In this document: positions 17,808 to 26,209 of the stretch, in pieces
Position numbering within the stretch: the stretch's first letter is position 1
Layout: each line of letters opens with the position of its first letter
NCBI RefSeq assembly: GCF_001421765.1
Contig: NZ_LMLA01000007.1
Span: 273,510-337,509 of the forward strand
DNA length: 64,000 bases
Reading direction: 5' to 3'
Source of the DNA: Sphingomonas sp. Leaf32
GTDB taxonomy: Bacteria; Pseudomonadota; Alphaproteobacteria; Sphingomonadales; Sphingomonadaceae
Notes under the pieces: generated by a model
What the model saw: the letters and a program-made list of their open reading frames with translations, nothing else
Told to the model about the DNA's origin: nothing
Databases searched by the model: none
Program-made: the position numbers and the translations under genes

Positions 17808-18916
17808 TGCGGCGGGTTCTTCTCGGGCTGATGCTGGCCGGTGCGTGGCCCGTCGCGGCGGAGGCGCAGCAGGTCCCGATCAAGGGGCTGGGCCGCTTTG
17901 CCGGATGGCGCGACAATGCGCTGGTCGGATACGGCCTCGTCACCGGATTGTCGGGGTCGGGCGACACGCGGCGCAGCGGCGTCACGCGGCAGGCGCTGCG
18001 CAATATCCTCACGCGGCTGGGCACCAATGTCGCCGACGACCAGATCAGCAGCCGCAACGTCGCGGTGGTGATGGTGACGGCGGTGCTGCCGCCCTCCGCC
18101 AATGTCGGCGACCGGATCGACGTCAACGTGTCGTCGATCGGCGATGCGCGCAGCCTGGCCGGCGGCACGCTCATCATGACCCCGCTGCTGGGGCCGGACC
18201 AGCGGCCCTATGCGCTGGCGCAGGGCGCGTTGCTGGCCGGGGGACACCGGTTCGACAGCGACCTGAACCGCGAACAGCGCAATTACCCGACCAGCGCGAT
18301 CCTGCCCGGCGGGGCGACGATCGAGATGGCGGTGCAGTCGAGCGTCGCGGGCGCGGATGGCGAGGTGTCGTTCCTGCTCGCCAGCCCCAGCTTTTCGACC
18401 GCGGAGCGGATCGCCGCGCGGATTTCGGCGCGGCTGGGCAGCGGCGCGGCGCGGGCGGTCAACGCCGACGAGGTCCGCATCCGCTATGGCGGCGCGCCGG
18501 GCGCGGTGGCTGGGTTCATCGCGGGGATCGAGAATCTGCCGGTCGAGCCGGACAGCGTGGCCCGCATCGTCATCAACGAACGCACCGGCACCGTCGTCGC
18601 GGGCGCGGAGGTGATGATCTCCAGCGTCGCCATCGCGCAGGGCGACATCAAGGTGTCGGTCGTGGCGGAGAACATGGCGTCGCAGCCCGGCTTCCTCGCC
18701 GGTTTCGCGGGCGATGCGCGCAGCCTGATCGTGACCAACACCGCGCTCGACGTGCGCGAGGGCGTGGGCGACGCCGCGCTGCGGCTGCCCAACAGCTCGG
18801 TCGCCGATCTGGTGCAGGCGCTGCACAGGGCGCGTGTCGATACCCGCCGCATCATCTCCATCCTGCAGGCGATCCGCGCGGCGGGCGCGTTGCACGCCGA
18901 CATCCTCGTTCAATAG
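17807..18916 (+). CDS. flgI: Flagellar P-ring protein FlgI
   Basis: A 369-residue periplasmic protein with a signal peptide ending A-E-A near residue 20. It shows the FlgI core: NALVGYGLVTGLSGSGDT, then NVAVVMVTAVLPP, a GTLIMTPLLG stretch, and the conserved NERTGTVVAG. The length is standard. FlgI polymerises around the rod in the peptidoglycan layer, with FlgA as chaperone, which fits its place after the FlgA-FlgH fusion. The start ATG overlaps the previous stop by one base (TGATG). Confidence 0.95.
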   Translation: MRRVLLGLMLAGAWPVAAEAQQVPIKGLGRFAGWRDNALVGYGLVTGLSGSGDTRRSGVTRQALRNILTRLGTNVADDQISSRNVAVVMVTAVLPPSANVGDRIDVNVSSIGDARSLAGGTLIMTPLLGPDQRPYALAQGALLAGGHRFDSDLNREQRNYPTSAILPGGATIEMAVQSSVAGADGEVSFLLASPSFSTAERIAARISARLGSGAARAVNADEVRIRYGGAPGAVAGFIAGIENLPVEPDSVARIVINERTGTVVAGAEVMISSVAIAQGDIKVSVVAENMASQPGFLAGFAGDARSLIVTNTALDVREGVGDAALRLPNSSVADLVQALHRARVDTRRIISILQAIRAAGALHADILVQ

Positions 18917-18924
18917 GGACCGAC

Positions 18925-19260
18925 ATGGACGCCATCACCTCGCTGACGCTGGCGCGTGCGCTGGACGGACTGCACCAGCGGCAGATCGCCACCGCCTACA
19001 ACATCGCCAATGCCGGTACGCCGTCGTTCCGGGCGCTGACGGTCCGGTTCGAGGAGCGGCTGCGGGCGGCGGCGCAGCAGGGGCCGGCGGCGCTGGCGCG
19101 CGTGACGGCGCAGACGGTGCAGGGACCGACGCGCAGTAGCGAACGGCTGGACCTGGAGGTCGCGACGGCGAGTGAGACGGCGCTGCGCTATTCGGCGCTG
19201 GTCGAGATCGCCGGGCGGCGCATGGCGATCGACCGCGCCGTCGTCAGCGGGGGCCGCTAA
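18925..19260 (+). CDS. flgB: Flagellar proximal rod protein FlgB
   Basis: A 111-residue protein with the rod-protein N-terminal motif TAYNIANAGTPSFRALTVRF and a C-terminal helix ALRYSALVEIAGRRMAIDRAV, typical for FlgB. It forms the cell-proximal rod with FlgC and FlgF. The length is slightly under the usual 130. The ATG at 18925 is eight bases after the flgI stop, and flgC follows after two bases. Confidence 0.85.
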   Translation: MDAITSLTLARALDGLHQRQIATAYNIANAGTPSFRALTVRFEERLRAAAQQGPAALARVTAQTVQGPTRSSERLDLEVATASETALRYSALVEIAGRRMAIDRAVVSGGR

Positions 19261-19262
19261 GC

Positions 19263-19670
19263 ATGGACGCCGCACGGATCAGCCGCACCGGCCTCGACGT
19301 CGAATGGCAGCGATTGCAGGTGATCGCGCTCAACCTCGCCAACATGAACAGCAGCGATGCGCCGGGCACGGCCGGCTATCGCGCGATGCGGATGGTGTCG
19401 GGACCGGTGCAGAGCTTCTCCGCGATGCTCGACCGGCCGGCGGGTGTCGGCGTGCAGGCGATGGTGGCGTCCACGGCCACGCGGCGGGTGCATGAACCCG
19501 GCCATCCCCATGCCGATGCCGGCGGCTTCGTGACCTATCCCGAGGTGGATCATGCGGGGGAGATGACGCTGATGATCCGCACGGCCCGCGCCTATGAGGC
19601 GAACCTGACCGCGCTGGCGACCGCGCAGCAAATGTATGCCCGCGCGCTCGAACTGGGCAAATCGGCATGA
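19263..19670 (+). CDS. flgC: Flagellar proximal rod protein FlgC
   Basis: A 135-residue rod protein: VIALNLANMNSSDAP replaces the usual NIANxxT motif near the N-terminus; the centre has a long variable loop, and YPEVDHAGEMTLMIRTARAYEANL near the C-terminus is the FlgC signature (V-D-x-x-x-E-M-x-x-M-I-x-A-x-R-x-Y-x-A-N). Its start is two bases after flgB and its end overlaps fliE by ATGA. Confidence 0.9.
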   Translation: MDAARISRTGLDVEWQRLQVIALNLANMNSSDAPGTAGYRAMRMVSGPVQSFSAMLDRPAGVGVQAMVASTATRRVHEPGHPHADAGGFVTYPEVDHAGEMTLMIRTARAYEANLTALATAQQMYARALELGKSA

Positions 19671-19963
19671 GCGGGATCGAGGCGATCGCGGCGATCGGCG
19701 CGGCGGCGGTGCCGGCTTATGCTCCGCCGGTCCCTGCGACGGGCGGCGGCTTCGGCGCGCTGCTGACGCAGGGCCTGCAACACGTCGATACAAAACTTGC
19801 CCAAGCCGACGCACTCGCCCGCCAATTCGCAGTCGACGACAGCATTCCCGTGCATCAGGTGACGATGGCGCTGGAGGAAGCGCGGCTGGCGGTCGAGCTG
19901 GCGATGCAGGTGCGCACCCGGCTGCTCGACGGGTATCGCGAACTGATGGCGATGCAGCTCTGA
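19667..19963 (+). CDS. fliE: Flagellar hook-basal body protein FliE
   Basis: A 98-residue protein with the FliE pattern: an Ala/Pro-rich start, a central FGALLTQGLQHVD helix and the conserved VHQVTMALEEARLAVELAMQ followed by RTRLLDGYRELM. FliE joins the MS ring to the rod and is the first flagellar axial protein exported. The length is normal. The position between flgC and fliF is the usual one. Confidence 0.9.
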   Translation: MSGIEAIAAIGAAAVPAYAPPVPATGGGFGALLTQGLQHVDTKLAQADALARQFAVDDSIPVHQVTMALEEARLAVELAMQVRTRLLDGYRELMAMQL

Positions 19964-19964
19964 C

Positions 19965-21131
19965 ATGGCCGAGGCGTCTGCGGTCCCGTTCAGGCGGGTG
20001 ATCCTGATCCTATTGCCGGTGCTGCTGCTGGTGGCCGGCGGCTGGTGGTGGCTGTCGCGGCCGGAGTATGTCGTGTTCGCGCAAGGGTTGCGCGCCGCCG
20101 ACGCGGCGGCGGTCGTCGCCGAACTCGACAAGCGGGGCACGCCGTACCGGCTCGAAGGTGGCGGCACGACGATCCTGGTGCCGGCCGATCGCGCCGCCGA
20201 TACCCGTGTGGCACTGGCCGGGAGCGAGGTCGCGGCACGCGGGCTGGTCGGGTTCGAACTGTTCAACGAATCCGACATGGGGCTGACCAATTTCGCCCAG
20301 AAGATCAATTACCAGCGCGCGTTGCAGGGGGAACTGACCCGGACCATCCTGATGATGGACGGTGTCGCCGCCGCCCGCGTCCATCTGGCGCTGCCCGAAA
20401 AGGCGCTGTTCCGCGGTGATCGGGCGCAAGCCAGCGCGGCAGTCGCGATCGAGATGAAGCCGGGGGCGGTGCTGGACCGCGCTCGTGTCGCGGGCATTCA
20501 GCGGCTGGTCGCCGCCGCCGCGATCGATTTGCCCGAGGCGCGCGTCGTCGTGCTCGACGGGGCGGGGCGGCAGATCGGTGGTGGCGTGGAGGGCACCGCG
20601 CCCGACGAGCGCGAGGCGCTGCGCCAGTTGTTCACCGCCCGCGCCAGCGATGCGGTGGCGGCGGTGTGGCCCGGCCGGGCGTCGCGCGTGACGGTGCGGA
20701 TCGTCGCGGACGGGCCGGTCGCGTTGGACGGGGGTGAGCGGACCTTCCCGCTGGCGGTGCAGGTCCAGACGCCGGCGCAGCCGAGTGCCGAGGATCGCGA
20801 CCGCATCGCCGAGTCGGTGAACGCCGCGCTTGCCATCGATACCGCGCGGGGCGACGCGGTGACGTTCGTCACCGGGCCGGTCGATCCGATCGCGATGCCC
20901 CTGCCGCCGACGCCGGTCGCGACCGGTTCCGTCGCTATCGAACCCGAAAGCACCCCCCTGCCGGTGGCATCGGGGTGGAGCTGGTGGATCGCGGCGGGCG
21001 CCGCGTTGGCCGTGCTGGGGATCGTCGCGCTCCTCAGGCGGCGGGCGCGGCCGGCGATGGATGTGGCCGACCAGGAAGCGTTCGCACTGCGCCTGCGTCA
21101 GACGCTGGAGGCCGCCGATGTCCGGTCCTGA
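19965..21131 (+). CDS. fliF: Shortened flagellar MS-ring protein FliF
   Basis: A 388-residue protein; typical FliF is about 550. One membrane span is at residues about 12-30 and a second at about 325-345. Between them are recognisable ring-building motifs: RAADAAAVVAELDKRGTPYR (RBM1), then GFELFNESDMGLTNFAQKINYQRALQGELTRTI and ARVHLALPEKALF (RBM2), and a much shorter RBM3 region. The C-terminal cytoplasmic tail has only about 40 residues, where ordinary FliF carries about 75 residues including the FliG-binding helices. The protein should still form an MS ring, but with a reduced beta-collar and FliG-binding tail. It overlaps the next gene by 14 bases. Confidence 0.88.
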   Translation: MAEASAVPFRRVILILLPVLLLVAGGWWWLSRPEYVVFAQGLRAADAAAVVAELDKRGTPYRLEGGGTTILVPADRAADTRVALAGSEVAARGLVGFELFNESDMGLTNFAQKINYQRALQGELTRTILMMDGVAAARVHLALPEKALFRGDRAQASAAVAIEMKPGAVLDRARVAGIQRLVAAAAIDLPEARVVVLDGAGRQIGGGVEGTAPDEREALRQLFTARASDAVAAVWPGRASRVTVRIVADGPVALDGGERTFPLAVQVQTPAQPSAEDRDRIAESVNAALAIDTARGDAVTFVTGPVDPIAMPLPPTPVATGSVAIEPESTPLPVASGWSWWIAAGAALAVLGIVALLRRRARPAMDVADQEAFALRLRQTLEAADVRS

Positions 21132-21420
21132 CGACAATCTGCACCAGATCGTCACCGAGTTCCGCGCGCTGCGCGAGGCGGATCAGCGGGCGGTCCTGTC
21201 GCGGTTGCGCTTCGACGAACGGCTGCGGTTCGAGGCGGTGCTGCACCCCGGTGCAGAGTCTTCCGGCGTCTCGCCTGACCTTGCCGCATTGGCGCGTGGC
21301 GAGGGCGCGGGGGTGACGGACGCGGCGCGCGCGGCGCTGTCGGCCGCGCTGGGCGAAGGGGTGGCCGCGCCGCTTCCGGTCCATCGCCCGAGTCTGATCG
21401 ACCGGTTGTGGCGGCGATGA
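21118..21420 (+). CDS. 100-residue protein in the position of FliG
   Basis: The gene starts inside the fliF end (14-base overlap) and overlaps fliH by ATGA, so it is an integral member of the operon. The protein is helical and charged: LHQIVTEFRALREADQRAVL then SRLRFDERLRFEAVL, followed by an Ala/Gly-rich region and a short basic C-terminus. fliG normally lies exactly between fliF and fliH, but FliG has about 330 residues with EHPQ and charged torque-generating motifs, none of which are seen. It could be a strongly reduced FliG, an adaptor between MS ring and C-ring, or an unrelated protein. I cannot assign a family. Confidence 0.75.
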   Translation: MSGPDDNLHQIVTEFRALREADQRAVLSRLRFDERLRFEAVLHPGAESSGVSPDLAALARGEGAGVTDAARAALSAALGEGVAAPLPVHRPSLIDRLWRR

Positions 21421-22061
21421 GCGCGTTGCTGAAATCGCCGCACGCCGTGGCTGCGCTGCCGCTGGCGACGGTCGCCCTGCCCGAACCGGTGGCCGATCCG
21501 CGCGACGCCGTCATCGCGGCGCTGCGGCAGGACGTCGCGCAACTACAGGCCGCCGCCCGCGACGCGGCGGCGGCACAGGCGGCGCGGATCGTCGAGGCCA
21601 TCGAACAGGCCGGGCGCAAGGCGCGCGATGCCGTGCAGCGGGACGATGTTGCGCGCACCGCTTTGCTGGAAAAGGCGTTGATAGCCGCCCGCGCGGCGCT
21701 GGACGACCGGCTGGCGCTACTCGACCGGTTGGCCCCGGCGCTGGCGCATATGGTGCTCGACCGCCTGTTCGTCGCATCGGCGGATCGGGCGGCATGGGTC
21801 GAGACGATGATCGCGCGGCGGCTGGAGGGCTTTCGGCGCGAGGCGGTGGTAGCGGTCGCGGTGAGCGCGGCGGATGTGGACGACACCGCGCTCACCGCAC
21901 TTGGCGAGCGGCTGCCCGGCGTCAGCGTGCGCCACGACCCGCAACTGGCCGGTGGGCAATGCCGGATCGAGGCACGGCATGAGACGCTGCCGCTGGACCT
22001 CGCCACCGAATGGGCGACGCTGGCGGCCGTGCTGGACGCGATGGCGGAGGGGCGGGCGTGA
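21417..22061 (+). CDS. fliH: Flagellar export ATPase regulator FliH
   Basis: A 214-residue protein. The N-terminal half is a long Ala-rich coiled coil (VIAALRQDVAQLQAAARDAAAA onward). The C-terminal half has the FliH/YscL pattern: VLDRLFVASADRAAWVETMIARRL, then a short strand-helix unit and GGQCRIEARHETLPLDLATEW, which matches the conserved end of FliH proteins. FliH holds the FliI ATPase at the export gate and C-ring. The ATG at 21417 gives an ATGA overlap; a GTG at 21408 is also possible. It overlaps fliI by GTGA. Confidence 0.82.
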   Translation: MSALLKSPHAVAALPLATVALPEPVADPRDAVIAALRQDVAQLQAAARDAAAAQAARIVEAIEQAGRKARDAVQRDDVARTALLEKALIAARAALDDRLALLDRLAPALAHMVLDRLFVASADRAAWVETMIARRLEGFRREAVVAVAVSAADVDDTALTALGERLPGVSVRHDPQLAGGQCRIEARHETLPLDLATEWATLAAVLDAMAEGRA

Positions 22062-23365
22062 ACCATCCGTTCCTCACCCGGCTGGCGGCGGTGGTCCCCA
22101 CTCCACCCGAAGGGCGGCTACGCAAGGTCGGGCAGGGGCAGTGCGTGGCGGTCGGTCCCGATGCGACGCTGGGCGACCTGTGCGCGATCGAACGCGACGA
22201 CGGCGGCCACGCGCTGGCCGAGGTGATCGCGGTCGACGGCGGTGAACTGGTGCTGGTGCCTTTGGAGCAGGAGGCGGGCCTGCGCCCCGGCGCGCGGTTG
22301 TGGCGGTCGGTAGCGGGTGGCCTGACCCCGGTCGGGAACGGCTTTGTCGGACGCGCGATCGATGCGCTGGGCCGCCCGATCGATGGCGGGCCGCCGGTCG
22401 TCGGCGATGCGCAGCGACCGATCGTGGGGCGCATCCTGTCGCCGATGGAGCGCACCATGCCGCACCGGGTGGTCGAAACCGGCATCCGCGCGATCGACGG
22501 CCTGCTGACGCTGGGCGTCGGCCAGCGGATCGGCATCTTCGCCGCCAGCGGTGTCGGCAAGACCAGCCTGATGGAACAGATCGTCACCCAGACCGGCAGC
22601 GACCGGTGCGTGCTGTGCCTGGTCGGGGAGCGTGGCAAGGAGGTCGAGGCGATCTGGCGGGTGCTGTCGGCGAGGCGGGATGCCGCGCGCTTCACGCTGG
22701 TCGCGGCGACGTCGGACCAGAGCGCGTCGTTGCGCGCGCGGGCCAGCGGGGTTGCGCTGGCCATCGCCGAACATTGGCGCGACCAGGGCGAGCATGTGCT
22801 GCTGACGATCGATTCGGTCACCCGGCTGGCGATGGCGCTGCGCGAGATCGGGCTGGCGGCGGGCGAACCGCCGACCGTGCGCGCCTATACACCGAACGTC
22901 TTTGCCGCTCTTCCCCGGCTGGTCGAGCGCTGCGGCGCGGCGGCGTCGGGCGGGGCGATCACCGCCGTCATGACCGTGCTGGCCGAAAGCGACGAGATCG
23001 ACGATCCGGTGGCGGAGGTGATGAAGTCGCTGCTCGACGGGCATATCCTGTTGTCGCGCACGCTGGCCGAGCGCGGGCAATTCCCCGCCATCGACCTGTC
23101 GCGCAGCATCAGCCGGCAGGCGACGCGGCTGATGGAGCCGGCCCATGCCGCCGCCGCGCGGCGGGCGGGCGCGATGCTGGGCGTGTATGACGAAGCGCGC
23201 ATCCTGATCGAAAGCGGCATGGTGCAGCCGGGGGCCAGCGCCGAGATCGATGCGGCGATCGCCCTGCGCCCCGGCCTGCTCGATTTTCTGCAACAGGGGC
23301 AGGCGGTGCGCGTGGCGTTCCGCGATGCAGTGGCGCAGCTGGTCCGGGCGACGGCCCGTGGCTGA
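22058..23365 (+). CDS. fliI: Flagellum-specific ATPase FliI
   Basis: A 435-residue F1-beta-like ATPase that powers type III export. After a beta-barrel N-terminal domain come GNGFVGRAIDALGRPIDG, Walker A AASGVGKTS (Lys168, Thr169), the catalytic-glutamate region LVGERGKEVEAIWR, Walker B VLLTIDSVTRLAMALRE, and the conserved DGHILLSRTLAERGQFPAID. All active-site features are intact, so the export machinery appears functional. The start is GTG 22058 overlapping the fliH stop. Confidence 0.94.
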   Translation: MNHPFLTRLAAVVPTPPEGRLRKVGQGQCVAVGPDATLGDLCAIERDDGGHALAEVIAVDGGELVLVPLEQEAGLRPGARLWRSVAGGLTPVGNGFVGRAIDALGRPIDGGPPVVGDAQRPIVGRILSPMERTMPHRVVETGIRAIDGLLTLGVGQRIGIFAASGVGKTSLMEQIVTQTGSDRCVLCLVGERGKEVEAIWRVLSARRDAARFTLVAATSDQSASLRARASGVALAIAEHWRDQGEHVLLTIDSVTRLAMALREIGLAAGEPPTVRAYTPNVFAALPRLVERCGAAASGGAITAVMTVLAESDEIDDPVAEVMKSLLDGHILLSRTLAERGQFPAIDLSRSISRQATRLMEPAHAAAARRAGAMLGVYDEARILIESGMVQPGASAEIDAAIALRPGLLDFLQQGQAVRVAFRDAVAQLVRATARG

Positions 23366-23804
23366 GCGGACCCTTACCGCGATGCGCCGGGTGGCGGCGG
23401 TCCGCGCCGCACAGCGCGTGCTGGCGGAGCGCGCGTTGCAGGCAGCGACCGGGGCGGTCGCGGCGGCGGACGATGCGTTGGCGGGTGCCGGGGAGCGGGT
23501 CGAGGACGCCTTCGCGACATGGCGGGCGCAGGCGGATGCCGCCTGTTTCCTGCCCGAGATCGAACGGCACCATGCGGCGCAACTGATCGCGCGGACCGGG
23601 GAACAGGACGCGGCCCGCACCGACCGCGCCCAGGCGGAAACGACGTTGACCGGTGCGCGGCAGGGGCTGCGCCGTGCCGATGCGGCGGTGGAACAGGGCG
23701 AGAGGATCGTGCGCCGGCTGGCGCGCCGCGACCGGATGCGACGCGAGGAACGGCAGCTTGCCGACCATGCCGACCGGGTGACGCAGCGATGGGGGAAGCA
23801 ATGA
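23358..23804 (+). CDS. fliJ: Flagellar export protein FliJ
   Basis: A 148-residue protein made almost entirely of charged, Ala-rich helices that can form an antiparallel coiled coil, as expected for FliJ, the stalk-like protein in the FliI ring. It begins with GTG at 23358 inside the fliI end and overlaps fliK by ATGA. Sequence similarity to FliJ is low, as is normal for this family; the call rests on position after fliI, length and coiled-coil character. Confidence 0.7.
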   Translation: MAERTLTAMRRVAAVRAAQRVLAERALQAATGAVAAADDALAGAGERVEDAFATWRAQADAACFLPEIERHHAAQLIARTGEQDAARTDRAQAETTLTGARQGLRRADAAVEQGERIVRRLARRDRMRREERQLADHADRVTQRWGKQ

Positions 23805-24583
23805 TCGACCTGATGGCGAGCGGCGCGGCCGCAGCGTTGTCGCCACCGGTCCCGGCCGAGCGCCGGGACGAGGGCGGGCCGGCCTTTGCGATCGTGCTGG
23901 CGCAGGCGTTGACCGGACCGGAGATGGTGCCGGTCCCGATTCCCGAACCGCCGATCGATGCGATGCCGGTTGCGCCGGCAGCGGTGGCCCTCGTCGATCC
24001 GGCGAAACGGCCTGTGGTTGCCGATCATGCGATCCGCTTCGATGCGCGCGGCATGATCGCGATGGCGGCGGGCGGAGCGAATGCGCTGGTGGAAGCGCCG
24101 GTCGTCACCTCCCCGGTCCCGGTCGCGACCAATGCTACGGTCCTGTCGATGGCGATGCCTCGCGACGCCGTGATGCCGTCGAGCATCGGGGGTGGTCACG
24201 CAATCGCCGCGACGGCGGTGGTGGCCGTTCCCGCCGACCGCGCCGTGCCGGTCCGGCCGTCGCCGTCGCCCGCTCCCCTGCACGGAACGGCGGTGGGCGA
24301 GGCCCCGCCCGCGCCCGCTCCGCCAGAGGAACCCGAGCTTGCCGTCGCGCCCGCAGCCCGGCCCTGCGCCCGCCTTGCCGCGATGGCGCAGGGCGCGCCG
24401 CAGGTCGCGGTCATCGCGCTGGCCGAGGGCCTCGCAGTGTCGGCGGCGGTGGGGGCGTTGTCCGAGGGCGAGCGTCACCGGATGCGCGACGCGATCGCCG
24501 CCACCCTGTCGCGCCACGGGCTTCGCCCGCGCGCCGTCACCCTGCTGGCGATGCCGGCTCCCACCTTGCGCACGGAGCGCTGA
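23801..24583 (+). CDS. Putative hook-length control protein FliK
   Basis: A 260-residue protein, rich in Ala, Pro and Val and probably disordered over most of its length, with a short helical C-terminal part (SEGERHRMRDAIAATLSRHG). It occupies the usual fliK place between fliJ and flgD. FliK is the exported molecular ruler of the hook and typically has a disordered Pro-rich N-terminal part and a folded C-terminal domain with a conserved Q-L-x-P motif. That motif is not visible here and the C-terminal part is short, so the assignment is by position and composition. Confidence 0.55.
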   Translation: MIDLMASGAAAALSPPVPAERRDEGGPAFAIVLAQALTGPEMVPVPIPEPPIDAMPVAPAAVALVDPAKRPVVADHAIRFDARGMIAMAAGGANALVEAPVVTSPVPVATNATVLSMAMPRDAVMPSSIGGGHAIAATAVVAVPADRAVPVRPSPSPAPLHGTAVGEAPPAPAPPEEPELAVAPAARPCARLAAMAQGAPQVAVIALAEGLAVSAAVGALSEGERHRMRDAIAATLSRHGLRPRAVTLLAMPAPTLRTER

Positions 24584-24586
24584 ACC

Positions 24587-25027
24587 ATGTTCCAGACCCA
24601 AGCCGTCGGTACCGCCACGTCGGCGGATGCCGGCGCATCGGCGCAGGGCGCCACGGCCACCAGCGCGTTCGGCTTGGGGTTCGATTCGCTGCTGAAGATC
24701 ATCCTGACCCAGCTGACCTATCAGGACCCGCTGAAGCCGATGGATAATTTCCAGTTCGTGTCGCAGCTCGCCCAGTTTTCGCAGGTCCAGCAGGGGCAGG
24801 CGATGAGCGACCGGCTGAACCAGATCCTTGCCTCCACCGTCACGGTGCAGGCGACCGGGCTGCTGGGCAAGCGGGTCGATGTCCCGGCCGGGGCGGCGAC
24901 GCTGACCGGGACGGTCGTCGGCATCGCCTTTGCGAACGGCACCCCCACCGCGACCATCCAAACCGACAAGGGGCAGACGATCGGCAGCGTCGCGATCGGC
25001 TCCATCACACAGATCAGGGAGAAATAG
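24587..25027 (+). CDS. flgD: Flagellar hook cap/scaffold protein FlgD
   Basis: A 146-residue protein with the FlgD N-terminal signature FDSLLKIILTQLTYQDPLKPMDNFQFVSQLAQFS, including the diagnostic Q-D-P-L-x-P-M-D-N. The C-terminal region has only the small beta-rich part (LLGKRVDVPAGAATLTGTVVG), so the full Ig-like/tudor domain of about 220-residue FlgD proteins is shortened. FlgD caps the growing hook. The following flgE starts three bases downstream. Confidence 0.9.
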   Translation: MFQTQAVGTATSADAGASAQGATATSAFGLGFDSLLKIILTQLTYQDPLKPMDNFQFVSQLAQFSQVQQGQAMSDRLNQILASTVTVQATGLLGKRVDVPAGAATLTGTVVGIAFANGTPTATIQTDKGQTIGSVAIGSITQIREK

Positions 25028-25030
25028 GCG

Positions 25031-26209
25031 ATGTTCGGTGCCATCTATATCGGGCTGAGCGGGCTGAACGCCCATGCCGCCGGGCTGAAACAGGTCAGCA
25101 ACAACGTCACCAACCTGAACACCGCGGGGTTCAAGGGGACGACGGTATCGTTCCGCGACTATTTCGGGTCGTCGGACAGCGGCGGCCTGTCGCTGACCGG
25201 GGGCGGGCGGCCGGCGGGGCATGGCGTTGGGGTCGGCGACGGGACGCTCGACCTGAAGCAGGGCGAGTTGCGCCAGAGCGACCGCGCGCTCGACCTGGCG
25301 GTCGACGGCACCGGCTTTCTGGTGCTCCTCGACGGCGACAAACAGGTCTTCGCGCGCACCGGCAGTTTTCAGGTCGCGGAGGATGGGCATATCGTGATGG
25401 CCGGCACGACGCTCAGGCTCGCCACGCTGGATGCCGCCGGGCGACCGGTCGCGCTGTCGGTCGATGCCGCGCGGACCAGCGCGCCCAAGCCGACCACCAC
25501 CGTCAGCTTCGCCGACAATCTGTCGACCACCGCCACCAAGCCGGTCAGCGTGGCGGACATCGGCGTCTATGACATCAGCGGCGTGCGCCATCTGTGGACC
25601 GCGACCTTCGAAAAGGACGGGACCAATGCGTGGAAGGTGAGCGTCGCCGACGACAAGGGCGCGACGATCGGCACCGGCGCGCTGAAGTTCACCACCGCCG
25701 GCACGGTCGATCCGACGACGATGACGCTGGCGTTCGAGGACAAGGGCAGCGGCGCGAAGGTGACGTTCGACTTTTCGAAAGGGGTCACGGCGTTTTCGTC
25801 GGGCGACGTGTCGACGCTGCGGACGGCGTCGGTCGACGGGCAGGGGGCGGGGACGCTGACCAATGTCGCGGTCAATGCCGAGGGCAAGCTCGAACTGGCC
25901 TATTCGAACGACCAGAAAACGGTGCTGGGCGCGGTGGCGCTGGCCGATTTCCGCGATCCCGGGTCGCTGGTACAGCGTAGCGGCGGGCTGTTCGACCACG
26001 CCGCCGGACAGGGCGTAGCCTATGCGAACAGCGCCGACCCGCGCGTCGGCAAGGTGCTGTCGCGTCGGCTGGAGGCGTCGAACGTCGACCTGTCGCGCGA
26101 GTTCGGCGACCTGATCCTGATCCAGCGCGGGTTCCAGGCGTCGTCGCAGATCGTCAGCGTGTCGAACGACATGATCCAGCAGTTGTTCGGGATGCGGGGG
26201 CAGGGATGA
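25031..26209 (+). CDS. flgE: Flagellar hook protein FlgE
   Basis: A 392-residue hook protein. The N-terminal IGLSGLNAHAAGLKQVSNNVTNLNTAGFKG and DLAVDGTGFLVL are conserved in hook/rod proteins. A middle domain of about 200 residues has alternating beta-strands, and the C-terminus (RLEASNVDLSREFGDLILIQRGFQASSQIV) is the FlgE D0 helix. The length is typical for alphaproteobacterial hook protein. Its presence shows that the machine builds a hook and is not a pure injectisome. Confidence 0.94.
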   Translation: MFGAIYIGLSGLNAHAAGLKQVSNNVTNLNTAGFKGTTVSFRDYFGSSDSGGLSLTGGGRPAGHGVGVGDGTLDLKQGELRQSDRALDLAVDGTGFLVLLDGDKQVFARTGSFQVAEDGHIVMAGTTLRLATLDAAGRPVALSVDAARTSAPKPTTTVSFADNLSTTATKPVSVADIGVYDISGVRHLWTATFEKDGTNAWKVSVADDKGATIGTGALKFTTAGTVDPTTMTLAFEDKGSGAKVTFDFSKGVTAFSSGDVSTLRTASVDGQGAGTLTNVAVNAEGKLELAYSNDQKTVLGAVALADFRDPGSLVQRSGGLFDHAAGQGVAYANSADPRVGKVLSRRLEASNVDLSREFGDLILIQRGFQASSQIVSVSNDMIQQLFGMRGQG

